From Photobacterium malacitanum (GTDB taxonomy: Bacteria; Pseudomonadota; Gammaproteobacteria; Enterobacterales; Vibrionaceae), in contig NZ_FYAK01000001.1 of assembly GCF_900185615.1 (NCBI RefSeq), positions 715,701 to 779,700 of the forward strand: DNA of 64,000 nucleotides, in the 5' to 3' direction. The position numbers and the translations under genes were made by a program. The stretch's first letter is position 1; every line of letters starts with the position of its first letter. The notes beneath the pieces were generated by a model. The model worked only from the letters and a program-made list of their open reading frames with translations, was not told the origin of the DNA and searched no databases. Below are positions 50,933-61,268 of the stretch, piece by piece.

Positions 50933-51822
50933 TTATCCTCCTTCGAGGCAGATAACTCAGCAGTTATTTCTACCTCTACTCGCTTTTTCTCTACCGTCCA
51001 ATCTTGCCACACCGGTGGCACATCTTTGGGTAACCACAAATTACGACCGAGTTCAGTCCATGGTGATGGGTAATGAAAATCAGATCCTTGTGAAGCGAGT
51101 AAATTATATTGGATGGCGTAATCCCCAAAGGTACGTCGCTCTTGCGGTGCTTGTTGTGGTTGAGCAACCTCCATGGCATCCCCACCCGCTTCAATAAAGT
51201 GTTGAATTAAACGCTTTATCCATTTCGCCGTCATTTGATAACGGCCAGGATGTGCAATAACAGCTTGGCCACCAGCTGCATGAATCACAGCCACAGCATC
51301 AGCAATCGAACACCAACTTGGTGGCACATAGCCAGGATTACCACGGGTTAAGAATTTCTTAAACACCGCTTGCATTGTTTTGGCATGACCTTGATCAACT
51401 AACCAACGTGCGAAGTGCGCGCGTGTAATTGAAGCCTCGCCAGCTAATGCCATTGCACCTTCAAAAGCGCCCGGCATTTTATTTTTTTCTAATCGTGCGC
51501 CAATCTCTTTTGCGCGTTCAAGCCGATGAGCTGCTTGGGCGCTAATAAATGAAATTAACTCAGGATGATTGGGTTCTATATTAAGCCCAACGATATGAAT
51601 ATCAAAGTTTTGCCACACAGTTGATATCTCAATACCATTAATTAATGTAATCGGTAATTGCTCTTGCTCGATAACCGCATGCGCTTGTGCTAACCCGTCA
51701 ATGGTATCGTGATCTGTAATTGCCAACACATCAACCCGCATTTCAACTGCGCGTCGAACAAGATCTTGCGGCGATAAGCGGCCGTCTGACGCTGTAGTAT
51801 GACAATGTAAATCAAACAACAT
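50929..51822 (-). CDS. rnm: Rnm (YciV/TrpH), PHP-domain 5'-3' exoribonuclease
   Basis: A 297-residue metal-dependent PHP-family phosphoesterase. The metal-binding [11 protein letters not shown] at the N-terminus, ITDHDT and the C-terminal GSDFHYP are intact. In E. coli it trims 5' ends of 23S, 16S and 5S rRNA precursors and can degrade pAp. The gene is divergent from trp, as in E. coli (hence the old name trpH), and the trp promoter begins only 12 bases beyond its start codon. Confidence 0.95.
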   Translation of the reverse strand: MLFDLHCHTTASDGRLSPQDLVRRAVEMRVDVLAITDHDTIDGLAQAHAVIEQEQLPITLINGIEISTVWQNFDIHIVGLNIEPNHPELISFISAQAAHRLERAKEIGARLEKNKMPGAFEGAMALAGEASITRAHFARWLVDQGHAKTMQAVFKKFLTRGNPGYVPPSWCSIADAVAVIHAAGGQAVIAHPGRYQMTAKWIKRLIQHFIEAGGDAMEVAQPQQAPQERRTFGDYAIQYNLLASQGSDFHYPSPWTELGRNLWLPKDVPPVWQDWTVEKKRVEVEITAELSASKEDK

Positions 51823-51833
51823 AACTTTACTTC

Positions 51834-51868
51834 TTGACTTTATTTTTATGAACTAGTTTACTAGTACG
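51834..51868 (+). promoter_or_regulatory. trp promoter with TrpR operator
   Basis: TTGACT (51834-51839), a 17-base spacer and TTTACT (51857-51862) form the promoter. The -10 is embedded in GAACTAGTTTACTAGTACG (51850-51868), which from memory differs by one base from the corresponding stretch of the E. coli trp operator; its core ACTAGT-TT-ACTAGT is palindromic. The promoter/operator overlap has the same geometry as in E. coli, so repression by Trp-TrpR is strongly indicated. Transcription from about 51870 gives a leader of about 445 bases. Confidence 0.92.
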
Positions 51869-51986
51869 TAATTACTAGGCAATGAGGGTCTCTTTTCTTA
51901 ACCATTGCCTTTAGCTAGTTTAAACCAATTCACAGCTATCTACCTCGATAAACCTTGGCAATAGCAGCAGACAAATGGATAACGTC

Positions 51987-52040
51987 ATGTTACAGCAAAT
52001 TAAGCCCCAACAATCGACTTTATTCATACTCTGGCGATGA
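51987..52040 (+). CDS. trpL: Putative trp leader peptide (TrpL-like)
   Basis: A 17-codon frame encoding MLQQIKPQQSTLFILWR; the Trp codon is followed by Arg and a stop, like the WWR core of E. coli TrpL but with one Trp instead of two. The start MLQ also recalls Vibrio trp leader peptides as I remember them. A GGA lies about 7 bases upstream of the ATG. The stop is 4 bases before the first arm of a candidate attenuator. No tandem Trp codons occur elsewhere in this leader. Confidence 0.55.
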   Translation: MLQQIKPQQSTLFILWR

Positions 52041-52044
52041 GTGT

Positions 52045-52141
52045 GTTATGTATCATAACTGTAAAATGGTGTAACAATTACTCTTTTTATATCAGTAAGC
52101 CATTAACTTGTATTTTTCACTGTAACAACGTCAACAGTTAT
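52045..52141 (+). promoter_or_regulatory. Candidate trp attenuator
   Basis: Segment 1 GTTATG (52045-52050) pairs with CATAAC (52054-52059). The overlapping segment ATAACTGT (52055-52062) can instead pair with ACAGTTAT (52134-52141), 8 bases perfect. ACTGT (52119-52123) with ACAGT (52134-52138) would form a weak terminator followed by TATTTTTATCC. A ribosome stalled at the Trp codon (52032-52034) would cover segment 1 and favour the second pairing. The terminator stem is only 5 bases, so this is tentative. CCTTGC (52233) can also pair with GCAAGG over the trpE ribosome site. Confidence 0.45.
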
Positions 52142-52314
52142 TTTTATCCAATATATTGATTATTATAAACTTGACTCAAAAAATACCAACAACACATATT
52201 GTTAATAATTGTCGTTAAAAGTAAAAAACTAGCCTTGCTCAAAGACAAAGTTTACGCCACTATCGAACAATGAAAGCAGGATTGCTATTTTGTACAAACG
52301 GCAAGGAGAACGCT

Positions 52315-53907
52315 GTGAATACTAACTTAACGGGATCGCATCCTTATATTGCGACGGCTTCAGCCCAACATCAGATTGAGCTATTAAATCTTGATGTAAC
52401 ATATATTGCCGATCCAACTGATGTTTATTTTACACTATGTGGTGATAGTCCTTGCCATCTATTGCTGGAATCTGCAGAAGTTGAATCTAAACAAGATTTA
52501 AAAAGCCTGTTACTGATTGATGCTGCAGTACGGATTGTCTGTCGTGGTAAAAAGGTTCTTTTAGAGCCGCTATCAAACAATGGTCGCCAGCTATTAAAAG
52601 CACTACAACCACACCTGAAATCTGATATTGAAGCCAGTTATAGCGAAGATAGCTTACAGCTACAATTTCCAACTCATGATCAGCTTTTAGATGAAGACAG
52701 TCGTCTGCGCCAAACATCGTCTTTTGATGCATTACGACTGATTCAACACGCGTTTGATACCAACAATCATCCTCGAGATGCGTTATTTATTGGTGGACTA
52801 TTTGCCTATGACTTAGTTGCAGAATTTGAACCTCTGGCGACAGTTGAGGCTGATAATAACTGTCCTGATTATGTATTTTATATTGCTGAAACATTATTAA
52901 TCATCGATCACCAACGTCAGCAAGCCCATCTACAAGCCACCATCTTTGGTAATGGAACTTCCCAAATACACGATACGCTTCAACAACGTTTAGCAATTCT
53001 AAAAAACCGCTGCCAAAACCCACTCTCATTACCACCACCAGAGTATGTGGCCGCATGTGAACCGCATACCAGTATGAGTGATCACGACTTTAATCAAACC
53101 GTGGCCGCACTTAAACAATTTGTTATTCGTGGCGATGTATTTCAGGTGGTGCCTTCACGTCAATTTACACTGCCATGTCCTTCACCACTTAATGCCTATA
53201 AAGCATTAAAAATCGGTAACCCAAGCCCCTACATGTTTTATCTACATGATACGGACTTTACTTTATTTGGCGCATCACCAGAAAGCGCATTGAAATATTG
53301 TACTGAATCGAATCAAGTTGAAATTTATCCAATTGCCGGTACTCGCCAACGGGGAAAAAACACGGATGGCTCGATTAACCTCGATCTCGATACTCGCATT
53401 GAATTAGAGCTACGCTCTGATACTAAAGAAAACGCTGAGCATATGATGTTAGTCGATTTAGCCCGTAATGATATTGCTCGCATTTGCCAAGCAGGTAGTC
53501 GCCATGTCGCCGATTTATTACACGTTGACCGCTATAGTCATGTGATGCATTTAGTCTCACGGGTTGTCGGTCAATTGCGAGAAGATCTTGATGCGCTACA
53601 CGCTTATCAGGCATGTATGAATATGGGAACGTTAACTGGCGCACCTAAAATCAGAGCGATGCAGCTTATACGTGATGTTGAACAGCGTCGACGCGGCAGT
53701 TATGGCGGTGCGGTTGGCTATATTACCGGCCATGGTGATATGGATACCTGTATTGTGATCCGCTCAGCTTATGTTGAGAACGGTATTGCCAGTGTGCAAG
53801 CGGGGGCTGGCGTGGTTTATGACTCTATTCCACAAGCAGAAACTGACGAAACCAGAAGCAAAGCACAAGCGGTTATCAATGCTATTCATAGCACTCATCA
53901 AGGTTAA
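52315..53907 (+). CDS. trpE: Anthranilate synthase component I
   Basis: A 530-residue chorismate-utilising enzyme that makes anthranilate with TrpG. I chose GTG 52315 (VNTNLTGSHPYI): AAGGAG lies 6 bases upstream, whereas the in-frame ATG at 52270 has no ribosome site. The N-terminal feedback element is present as LLESAEVESKQDLKS, fitting the tryptophan-binding LLES-x10-S pattern. Catalytic-domain motifs include GASPESAL, PIAGTRQRG, DLARNDIARI and GTLTGAPKIRAM. First structural gene of the trp operon. Confidence 0.97.
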   Translation: MNTNLTGSHPYIATASAQHQIELLNLDVTYIADPTDVYFTLCGDSPCHLLLESAEVESKQDLKSLLLIDAAVRIVCRGKKVLLEPLSNNGRQLLKALQPHLKSDIEASYSEDSLQLQFPTHDQLLDEDSRLRQTSSFDALRLIQHAFDTNNHPRDALFIGGLFAYDLVAEFEPLATVEADNNCPDYVFYIAETLLIIDHQRQQAHLQATIFGNGTSQIHDTLQQRLAILKNRCQNPLSLPPPEYVAACEPHTSMSDHDFNQTVAALKQFVIRGDVFQVVPSRQFTLPCPSPLNAYKALKIGNPSPYMFYLHDTDFTLFGASPESALKYCTESNQVEIYPIAGTRQRGKNTDGSINLDLDTRIELELRSDTKENAEHMMLVDLARNDIARICQAGSRHVADLLHVDRYSHVMHLVSRVVGQLREDLDALHAYQACMNMGTLTGAPKIRAMQLIRDVEQRRRGSYGGAVGYITGHGDMDTCIVIRSAYVENGIASVQAGAGVVYDSIPQAETDETRSKAQAVINAIHSTHQG

Positions 53908-53917
53908 GGAGCAGCCT

Positions 53918-54547
53918 ATGACCATTAATAATCGTCACCATCATCCGCATATTGTTCTACTCGATAACTTTGACTCATTTACTTATAACCTTGTTGATCA
54001 ATTTCGTAGCCTTGGCTTTCCAGTAACGGTTTATCGCAATAATTTATCAGCATTAACTATCGAACAGGCATTACTTCAACATCATAATCCAGTATTAGTG
54101 TTGTCGCCCGGCCCTGGCACACCAGCAGAGGCAGGGTGCATGCCAGCTCTAATTCAAAACCTAAAAGGTAGAATTCCAATGTTAGGTATTTGTCTTGGCC
54201 ATCAAGCTATTGTTGAAGCTTATGGCGGCAAAGTTGCGGGAGCCAATGATATTGTTCATGGTAAAGCAGCCCTAATGACCCATAACCACCATCCCGTTTT
54301 CGGTCAATTAGCGAGCCCATTAGCTGTCGCTCGTTATCACTCACTGGTTGCCACAGAAGTGCCTGCAGAACTTACTACTATTGCGGATGTCAATGGCCTC
54401 GTTATGGCTGTTATCAATGAACGCGATAAAGTCTGCGGTTTTCAATTTCACCCAGAGTCCATTCTTACTACTCAAGGGGCAGAGCTACTCACTCACACCC
54501 TGTCTTGGGTAATGGCGAACCATACCGAATGCCAAAATAACCATTAA
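53918..54547 (+). CDS. trpG: Anthranilate synthase component II (glutamine amidotransferase)
   Basis: A 209-residue class I glutamine amidotransferase that supplies ammonia to TrpE. Active-site Cys in GICLGHQAI and the His/Glu in FQFHPESIL are present. The ATG at 53918 follows TTAAGGAGCAGCCT, a strong ribosome site; upstream in-frame ATGs lie inside trpE. It is a separate gene from trpD, the Vibrio pattern, not the fused trpGD of E. coli. Confidence 0.97.
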   Translation: MTINNRHHHPHIVLLDNFDSFTYNLVDQFRSLGFPVTVYRNNLSALTIEQALLQHHNPVLVLSPGPGTPAEAGCMPALIQNLKGRIPMLGICLGHQAIVEAYGGKVAGANDIVHGKAALMTHNHHPVFGQLASPLAVARYHSLVATEVPAELTTIADVNGLVMAVINERDKVCGFQFHPESILTTQGAELLTHTLSWVMANHTECQNNH

Positions 54548-54558
54548 GGAAGATGATT

Positions 54559-55569
54559 ATGAACGCAATTATTGCTGATATTGCCGACAAACTTTATGCG
54601 CAGCAGACTCTTAGTCAAGCAGAAAGCCATACCCTATTTGATGCCATCATTAATGGTCAAGTTGAGCCGATTGTATTATCTGCACTATTAACAGCACTAA
54701 AAATAAAAGGTGAAACACCCGCAGAAATCGCGGGAGCTGCCAAAGCCCTCATTGAGAATGCCAACCCTTTCCCGCGCCCGACGTATGATTTCGCTGATAT
54801 TGTGGGTACAGGCGGCGACGGTGCCAACACTATCAATATTTCAACCACTGCGGCATTTGTTGCTGCTGCGTGTGGCGTTAAAGTAGCTAAACATGGTAAC
54901 CGTGGTGTTTCAAGTAAGTCTGGCTCATCGGATTTACTGGACAAATTTGGTATTAACTTAGCTATGCCAGCCCAAACCGCGCGCCAAGCATTAGATGATC
55001 TCGGGGTATGTTTCTTATTTGCACCGGAATACCACGGTGGCGTTCGTCATGCTATGCCTGTACGACAAACCTTAAAAACTCGCACTATTTTCAATGTTCT
55101 CGGACCGTTAATTAATCCAGCCAAACCTAATATTCAATTAATGGGTGTCTACGATAATGCATTAGTACGCCCTATCGCTGAAACCTTAGCAACAATGGGC
55201 TTAAAACGCGCTGCCGTTGTCCATGGTAGTGGCCTTGATGAAGTTGCCATTCATGGTGAAACACATGTTGCTGAAATCATAGATGGCGTCATCACCGAAT
55301 ATACCCTTACTCCAGCTGATTTTGGACTTGATAGCTACCCGTTAGCGGCCATTCGTGGTGGTGATCCACAAGAGAATCAAGCCATTATTAAAAATATCCT
55401 CACAGGTAACGGTACACCAGCGCAAGAAGGAGCAATCGCAGTCAATGTCGCACTGTTATTGCGCCTTTTTGGTCAACAAGATCTTAAACACAATGCGCAA
55501 CAAGCAATTACCGCAATGCGTTCAGGTAAAGCTTATCAACTGGTTGAACAACTGGCAGCACGAGGTTAA
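54559..55569 (+). CDS. trpD: Anthranilate phosphoribosyltransferase
   Basis: A 336-residue enzyme adding the phosphoribosyl group from PRPP to anthranilate. Motifs GTGGDGANTINIST, KHGNRGVSSKSGSSDLL and GVRHAMPVRQTLKTRTIFN are intact. The ATG at 54559 sits 8 bases after AAGGA; an ATG at 54553 is only 2 bases from it and is unlikely. The stop overlaps the first possible ATG of trpCF. Confidence 0.97.
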   Translation: MNAIIADIADKLYAQQTLSQAESHTLFDAIINGQVEPIVLSALLTALKIKGETPAEIAGAAKALIENANPFPRPTYDFADIVGTGGDGANTINISTTAAFVAAACGVKVAKHGNRGVSSKSGSSDLLDKFGINLAMPAQTARQALDDLGVCFLFAPEYHGGVRHAMPVRQTLKTRTIFNVLGPLINPAKPNIQLMGVYDNALVRPIAETLATMGLKRAAVVHGSGLDEVAIHGETHVAEIIDGVITEYTLTPADFGLDSYPLAAIRGGDPQENQAIIKNILTGNGTPAQEGAIAVNVALLLRLFGQQDLKHNAQQAITAMRSGKAYQLVEQLAARG

Positions 55570-56972
55570 TGATGGAAACAGTACTTACTAAAATTATTGC
55601 AGACAAAAAGATCTGGGTTGATGCACGTAAAGAAGCCCAACCACTGGCCAGTTTTCGTCATCAGTTAACGCTCAGCGATCGTGATTTTTATCAAGCACTC
55701 GCAACTGATAAAGAGAGTGATATTCAGCGCCCAGCTTTTATTCTGGAATGTAAAAAAGCCTCGCCCTCAAAAGGCTTAATTAGAGAAGACTTTGATTTAG
55801 ATTATATTGCAACTGTCTATAACCATTATGCGAGTGCTATTTCGGTGCTTACTGATGAAAAATACTTTCAAGGTAATATCGAATTTCTACCCAAGGTACG
55901 TAGCCAAGTTAAACAGCCTGTCTTATGTAAAGACTTTATCATTGATAGCTACCAAGTGTACTTGGCACGCCATTATCAAGCTGATGCCATTTTACTGATG
56001 TTATCGGTACTTGATGATGAACAATATCAAACCCTTGCAGCCGTTGCTGAGTCACTTCAATTAGGTATATTAACCGAAGTCAGTAATCAAGCTGAGCTCA
56101 CACGTGCAATTAAGCTCAAAGCTAAAGTGGTCGGGATTAACAACCGTAATTTACGTGATCTTAGCATCGATTTAAATCGCACTAAACAACTTGCATCTGA
56201 CTTACCCAAAGACACTATTATCATTTCAGAATCAGGTATTTACACCCACCAGCAAGTACGTGAATTATCGCGCTATGCCAACGGTTTTTTGATTGGTAGC
56301 TCATTAATGGCAGCAAATAACCTTGATTTAGCGGTACGCAAAGTATTATTTGGCGAACATAAAGTCTGTGGTCTTACCTCAACTGAAGATGCTCATAATG
56401 CCTATCAACAAGGGGCAAGCTATGGTGGTTTAATTTTTGTGCCGTCATCACCGCGTAATATTAGTCTTGATCAAGCCGCGACAATAATAGCTGCAGCGCC
56501 ATTGAATTTTGTTGGCGTATTTCAGAACAGTCCACTAAATGATGTTATCGCAACAGCAACCACGCTAGCACTGGCAGCAGTACAACTACACGGCAATGAA
56601 TCACTGCAATACATTGAGCAGCTACGTCAACAATTACCTCAGCATTGCCAAATATGGAAAGCACATGCCATCACAGATAGCGTGCCAGATATCAGTCAAT
56701 GGCCTGTAGATAAGCACCTTTTTGACAGTAAAGTTGAAGGTCAAAGTGGTGGTACTGGGGTTTGTTTTGATTGGTCATTAATTGCTGACAATGACAAAGA
56801 AAACAGTTTACTTGCAGGTGGCCTCACCCCCGAAAATATCGCTCAAGCAGCCTCATTAGGCTTTAGTGGTTTAGATATGAATTCGGGTGTTGAAAGCGAA
56901 CCCGGTAAAAAAGATCCGCATAAATTAGCAGCAGCCTTTTCGGCAATCAAACACATTAAGGAAGATAAATAA
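55569..56972 (+). CDS. trpCF: Bifunctional indole-3-glycerol-phosphate synthase / phosphoribosylanthranilate isomerase
   Basis: A 467-residue fusion of TrpC (residues 1 to about 255; [41 protein letters not shown]) and TrpF (about 258-467; [29 protein letters not shown]). It catalyses two consecutive steps of the pathway. Two tandem ATGs at 55569 and 55572 are possible; GAGG spacing favours the second, and E. coli TrpC also begins with two Met. Confidence 0.97.
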   Translation: MMETVLTKIIADKKIWVDARKEAQPLASFRHQLTLSDRDFYQALATDKESDIQRPAFILECKKASPSKGLIREDFDLDYIATVYNHYASAISVLTDEKYFQGNIEFLPKVRSQVKQPVLCKDFIIDSYQVYLARHYQADAILLMLSVLDDEQYQTLAAVAESLQLGILTEVSNQAELTRAIKLKAKVVGINNRNLRDLSIDLNRTKQLASDLPKDTIIISESGIYTHQQVRELSRYANGFLIGSSLMAANNLDLAVRKVLFGEHKVCGLTSTEDAHNAYQQGASYGGLIFVPSSPRNISLDQAATIIAAAPLNFVGVFQNSPLNDVIATATTLALAAVQLHGNESLQYIEQLRQQLPQHCQIWKAHAITDSVPDISQWPVDKHLFDSKVEGQSGGTGVCFDWSLIADNDKENSLLAGGLTPENIAQAASLGFSGLDMNSGVESEPGKKDPHKLAAAFSAIKHIKEDK

Positions 56973-56974
56973 TC

Positions 56975-58165
56975 ATGAGTAAATTGGATGCCTACTTTGG
57001 TGAGTTTGGTGGTCAGTATGTCCCTCAAATATTAGTGCCGGCGTTAGATCAACTTGAGAATGCCTTTATTGAAGCACAGCAAGATCCACATTTTCAGCAG
57101 CAATTTATGAGTTTGCTGAAAGAATACGCAGGTCGACCAACCGCGTTAACCTTATGCCAAAATTTAACCCAAGGCACAAACACAAAGTTATACCTTAAAC
57201 GTGAAGATTTACTTCATGGCGGCGCGCATAAAACTAACCAAGTATTAGGCCAAGCACTACTGGCACAACGCATGGGTAAAACCGAAATCATTGCAGAAAC
57301 AGGTGCCGGACAGCATGGTGTCGCAACGGCATTAGCTTGTGCGCTACTTGGGTTAAAATGCCGTATTTATATGGGGGCGAAAGATATTGAACGTCAAAGC
57401 CCAAATGTATTTAGAATGAAATTAATGGGCGCTACGGTTATTTCAGTTACATCTGGCTCATCAACCTTAAAAGATGCCTGTAACGAAGCAATGCGTGATT
57501 GGTCTGCCAGTTATGACAAAGCCCATTACCTATTAGGTACTGCTGCTGGCCCTCACCCATTTCCAACCATTGTGCGTGAATTTCAAAAAATTATTGGTGA
57601 AGAAACTAAGACTCAAATTGTCGCTAAAGAAGGTCGCTTACCTGATGCCGTTATTGCCTGTGTTGGCGGTGGCTCAAATGCGATTGGTATGTTTGCAGAT
57701 TTTATCAAAGAAACGAATGTTAGTTTAATTGGGGTTGAGCCTGCAGGTAAAGGATTAGATACCGATATGCATGGCGCACCGCTTAAACACGGCAAGTTAG
57801 GTATTTTCTTCGGCATGAAAGCACCGTTAATGCAAGATCAACATGGCCAAGTGGAAGAATCATATTCTATTTCAGCAGGGTTAGACTTCCCTTCCGTTGG
57901 CCCACAGCATGCACACTTAAACGCGATTGGTCGCGCAGAATATGGCGCAGTAACTGACGATGAAGCATTAGAGGCTTTTCAATTACTAGCCCGTAAAGAA
58001 GGTATTATTCCTGCTCTAGAATCTGCCCACGCACTGGCTTATGCCTTAAAAATGATTGCCGATGATCCTCAAAAAGAACAACTACTCGTGGTTAATCTTT
58101 CTGGTCGAGGTGATAAGGATATCTTTACAGTTCACGACATTTTAGCGGCGAAAGGAGTTTTATAA
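56975..58165 (+). CDS. trpB: Tryptophan synthase beta chain
   Basis: A 396-residue PLP enzyme that joins indole and serine. The PLP Lys is in [16 protein letters not shown] (about residue 86), the phosphate-binding GGGSNAIG and the ETGAGQHG loop are intact. The ATG at 56975 is 2 bases after the trpCF stop; its stop codon overlaps the trpA start by one base, so the alpha and beta chains are coupled. Confidence 0.98.
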   Translation: MSKLDAYFGEFGGQYVPQILVPALDQLENAFIEAQQDPHFQQQFMSLLKEYAGRPTALTLCQNLTQGTNTKLYLKREDLLHGGAHKTNQVLGQALLAQRMGKTEIIAETGAGQHGVATALACALLGLKCRIYMGAKDIERQSPNVFRMKLMGATVISVTSGSSTLKDACNEAMRDWSASYDKAHYLLGTAAGPHPFPTIVREFQKIIGEETKTQIVAKEGRLPDAVIACVGGGSNAIGMFADFIKETNVSLIGVEPAGKGLDTDMHGAPLKHGKLGIFFGMKAPLMQDQHGQVEESYSISAGLDFPSVGPQHAHLNAIGRAEYGAVTDDEALEAFQLLARKEGIIPALESAHALAYALKMIADDPQKEQLLVVNLSGRGDKDIFTVHDILAAKGVL

Positions 58166-58971
58166 TGGATCGCTATCACAATTTATTTACTCAACTTAAC
58201 GCCCGCAATGAAGGCGCTTTTGTTCCGTTTGTGACCCTTGGAGATCCAACACCACAACGTTCAATGGATATTATTGACACCTTAGTTGCCGCAGGTGCTG
58301 ATGCATTAGAATTAGGTATTCCCTTTTCTGATCCTCTTGCTGATGGCCCAACGATTCAAGGAGCCAACATTCGCGCGTTGGCAGCAAATACTACACCAAC
58401 AATATGTTTTGAAATGTTGGCAGCTATTCGAATTAAATATCCAACGCTGCCGATTGGGTTATTAATGTATGCCAATTTAGTGTTTGCTAACGGTATAGAT
58501 AATTTTTATCGCCGCTGTGCTGAAGCAGGTGTCGATTCAGTGTTAATTGCTGATGTACCAGTTGATGCCTCACACGAGTTTAGAATGGCGGCAGAAGCGC
58601 ATGCTATTCAGCCTATTTTTATTGCGCCACCTAATGCTGATCCACACACCTTAAAAACGGTGTCTGAACTTGGTGGTGGCTATACTTACCTGTTATCACG
58701 AGCTGGCGTAACTGGTGCAGAAACAAAAGCTGAAATGCCGATCGAGCCTCTTTTGGCCAGCTTAAAATCACACCATGCCCCGCCCGCCTTACTTGGGTTT
58801 GGTATTTCAACGCCAGAACAAGTCAGTGCGGCCATAAAGGCTGGTGCCGCGGGCGCTATTTCTGGCTCAGCAGTAGTAAAAATTATTGAACACAACCTTA
58901 GCGACCATGGTGAACTGTTAAATACATTAACCACCTTTATCACTAATATGAAAGCAGCAACACACTGCTAA
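58165..58971 (+). CDS. trpA: Tryptophan synthase alpha chain
   Basis: A 268-residue TIM barrel that releases indole from indole-3-glycerol phosphate for TrpB. Catalytic Glu in [18 protein letters not shown] and Asp in VLIADVP are present, as are the phosphate-binding [11 protein letters not shown] and FGISTPEQ. Last gene of the operon, followed 3 bases later by a long hairpin. Confidence 0.98.
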   Translation: MDRYHNLFTQLNARNEGAFVPFVTLGDPTPQRSMDIIDTLVAAGADALELGIPFSDPLADGPTIQGANIRALAANTTPTICFEMLAAIRIKYPTLPIGLLMYANLVFANGIDNFYRRCAEAGVDSVLIADVPVDASHEFRMAAEAHAIQPIFIAPPNADPHTLKTVSELGGGYTYLLSRAGVTGAETKAEMPIEPLLASLKSHHAPPALLGFGISTPEQVSAAIKAGAAGAISGSAVVKIIEHNLSDHGELLNTLTTFITNMKAATHC

Positions 58972-58974
58972 TCA

Positions 58975-59012
58975 TTAAGCTGTCATCAATTATTATATTG
59001 ATGACAGCTTAA
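58975..59012 (+). terminator. Long hairpin after trpA
   Basis: A perfect 16-base inverted repeat (TTAAGCTGTCATCAAT / ATTGATGACAGCTTAA) with loop TATTAT starts 4 bases after the trpA stop. There is no T run on the plus side (CACTCCAC follows), so it may block 3' exonucleases or work with Rho instead of acting as a simple intrinsic terminator. Confidence 0.7.
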
Positions 59013-59353
59013 CACTCCACACTAAACAATAATGCAACACTCAAAAATCAATATCGCAATAACCCTCTTCAAAATGTTAATTCCAACCGTAATCCATTCT
59101 CTATAGACCCGCAAATTTACCACCAAAGATTACAATATACGCACAATACATCTTCAAATATTGCTGTAATCAGCTTTTATACAAATTCAACAACAGCTTG
59201 AAAAAATAAGCAATTATATATTGCCAATATATGTTCTTCAGTGTAAAAACACACCAAACATACAAAATAACAATAACCGCAACATTTACAACAAATAAAA
59301 ACAAACCAACAACATTAGTAATGTTTCATCTCGATATCACAGGGGAATATATC
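59013..59353 (+). other. Intergenic region ahead of the dicarboxylate symporter gene
   Basis: About 340 bases of AT-rich sequence with no convincing gene. A reading frame continuous with the symporter can be opened as far up as 59231 but its product there (many Thr, Lys, Asn) does not look like a transporter N-terminus, so I treat it as leader. The promoter was not identified. Confidence 0.5.
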
Positions 59354-60598
59354 GTGTTAAAAGATAAAAAGTTGCTTAATAATATCGGCGTTCAAGTCGT
59401 TATTGCTATGATCATAGGTACCATTGTCGGCATTATTATGGGTCATGATGCCGTCATGTTTGCACCACTGGGTAGCTTATTTATTCATCTAATTAAAATG
59501 CTCGTCATACCATTGGTAGCTGTTGCTATTATATCTGGCGCGGCAAGTTTAGGTGGCAGCCACGCTGCAGGTAAAATTGGCGTAACAACCTTAGCTTTCT
59601 TTGGTATCACATCTGCTCTTGCTGTTACATTAGCACTAATGATGGGAGTGCTATTCCAGCCTGGGGTTGGCGTTGATTTATCAGGGGTTGCTGGCATGTT
59701 TGCCAATACTTATGCTGATAAAGGTGCATTACCAACATTTTGGGCAACCATTTTAGGCATGATCCCTACCAATATTTTCCATTCCTTAAATGAAGCCAAT
59801 ATTCTTCAAATTCTGGTATTTTGTCTATTTTTTGGTATTGCGCTTTCTAAACTAGAACAGGAACGTCGCCAACCACTAATAAACGGCATTAATGCCATTG
59901 TCGATGCCATGGTATGGATGATTAATGTTGTCATGAAGTTTGCACCGATCGGTGTATTTGGCCTTATGGCTGATGCTATCGGTAGTTTTGGCTTCAGTGC
60001 GCTAACCGTGGTACTTAAACTGTTTGTAGTGTACGTAGCTGCTATTTTGATCTATGGCTTTATTGGTTACCCAGTCATGATCAAATTGTTTTCAAAAACA
60101 TCACCGCGTAAATTTTTATCTGCCATGAAAAAGCCACAAGCTGTCGCGCTCTCAACAGCATCATCAATGGCAACATTACCCGTCACAATGGAAACATGTG
60201 AAGAAGAGTTGGGTGTTAAAAATTCAACGGCTTCATTTGTATTACCCCTTGGCGCAACTATCAATATGAGTGGTAATGCAATTTACTACGGCCTTGTCGC
60301 TATTTTCTTTGCTCAAATTTTCAATATTGAATTAGGAATGAGTGCATATATTGCCATCATTGTGACCTCAACCATTGGTGCGATTGGTCAAGCGGGCGTA
60401 CCTGGTCCCTCGTTCTTAGTGGTTGCGGTATTGCTATCGGCAGGCATTCCTATTGAAGGCTTACCGCTATTATTTGCCCTTGATCGTATCTTTGACATGA
60501 TTCGAACCGCACTGAATATCACTGGTGATGCAGCATGCGCCGTAATTATTGATAGTGTATATGACAACCAACAGCAAGCTGTTACAGCTCAATCATAA
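59354..60598 (+). CDS. Dicarboxylate/amino acid:cation symporter (GltP/DctA family)
   Basis: A 414-residue DAACS-family secondary transporter. I chose GTG 59354 (VLKDKKLLNNIG), 8 bases after AGGGG; this gives the normal length. Family motifs: the HP1-like ALSTASSMATLPVTM, the NMSGNAIYYG segment (NMDGT in glutamate and C4-dicarboxylate members, so Asp is Ser here), and the HP2 region GAIGQAGVPGPSFLVV. The altered NMDG motif means the substrate may not be glutamate or C4-dicarboxylate. Confidence 0.9.
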   Translation: MLKDKKLLNNIGVQVVIAMIIGTIVGIIMGHDAVMFAPLGSLFIHLIKMLVIPLVAVAIISGAASLGGSHAAGKIGVTTLAFFGITSALAVTLALMMGVLFQPGVGVDLSGVAGMFANTYADKGALPTFWATILGMIPTNIFHSLNEANILQILVFCLFFGIALSKLEQERRQPLINGINAIVDAMVWMINVVMKFAPIGVFGLMADAIGSFGFSALTVVLKLFVVYVAAILIYGFIGYPVMIKLFSKTSPRKFLSAMKKPQAVALSTASSMATLPVTMETCEEELGVKNSTASFVLPLGATINMSGNAIYYGLVAIFFAQIFNIELGMSAYIAIIVTSTIGAIGQAGVPGPSFLVVAVLLSAGIPIEGLPLLFALDRIFDMIRTALNITGDAACAVIIDSVYDNQQQAVTAQS

Positions 60599-60629
60599 TT
60601 GTCATTAACTCTTTTACAGCATAATCAAT

Positions 60630-60658
60630 AGCTACTTAGACAACTGAGTAGCTTTTTT
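60630..60658 (+). terminator. Rho-independent terminator of the symporter gene
   Basis: AGCTACTTAG and CTGAGTAGCT form a 10-base stem (one G-U) with loop ACAA, directly followed by TTTTTT, 31 bases after the stop. Confidence 0.93.
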
Positions 60659-60715
60659 CATTTAAGCGAAGGAACAGGTATACTCTGAACAATTATTTTT
60701 AATGAGTTGGCACCG

Positions 60716-61255
60716 ATGAAGCAACTGATAGAGTTTATTCCATTACTGATTTTTTTTGTATTATTTAAAACCAACGGTATTTTTGTCGCAACAGGCGCGC
60801 TAATTATCGCTACAGCCATTCAGCTCATTGTGTCTTGGGTTATTTATAAAAAGCTCGAAAAAATGCAACTGATCACTTTTATTATGGTGGCAATTTTTGG
60901 TGGCTTAACGCTTGTTTTACATGATGAGAATTTCATCAAATGGAAAGTAACTATCATCTATGCTTTATTTGCATTGGCATTGTTAATTAGCCAACTGATG
61001 CGAAAACCATTAATTAAGTCAATGTTAGGCAAAGAAATGACATTGCCTGAAAACGTGTGGTTACGTATCAATCTGGCATGGACGGTGTTTTTTGTTGTTT
61101 GTGCGGTTGTAAACATTTATATTGCATTCAATTTTCCGCTTGATATTTGGGTGGATTTCAAGGTATTTGGTTTACTCGCATTAACGTTACTATTTACCTT
61201 AGCTACGGGTGGCTATATTTATCGCCACCTACCTAAAAGCCCTGATGATAAATAA
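60716..61255 (+). CDS. yciB: YciB (IspZ), inner-membrane septation protein
   Basis: A 179-residue protein, exactly the E. coli YciB length with the ATG at 60716 ([14 protein letters not shown]). Five or six membrane helices, with the typical [14 protein letters not shown] and [13 protein letters not shown] segments. Linked to cell-envelope synthesis and septation. A TTG three codons upstream is an unlikely start. It probably shares a transcript with yciA, 13 bases downstream. Confidence 0.95.
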   Translation: MKQLIEFIPLLIFFVLFKTNGIFVATGALIIATAIQLIVSWVIYKKLEKMQLITFIMVAIFGGLTLVLHDENFIKWKVTIIYALFALALLISQLMRKPLIKSMLGKEMTLPENVWLRINLAWTVFFVVCAVVNIYIAFNFPLDIWVDFKVFGLLALTLLFTLATGGYIYRHLPKSPDDK

Positions 61256-61268
61256 AGTTGTATAGCCG

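Noticed and set aside
59231..59353. N-terminal extension of the dicarboxylate symporter
   Set aside because: The extra 41 residues are low-complexity Thr/Lys/Asn text without membrane character, and a good ribosome site stands before GTG 59354.
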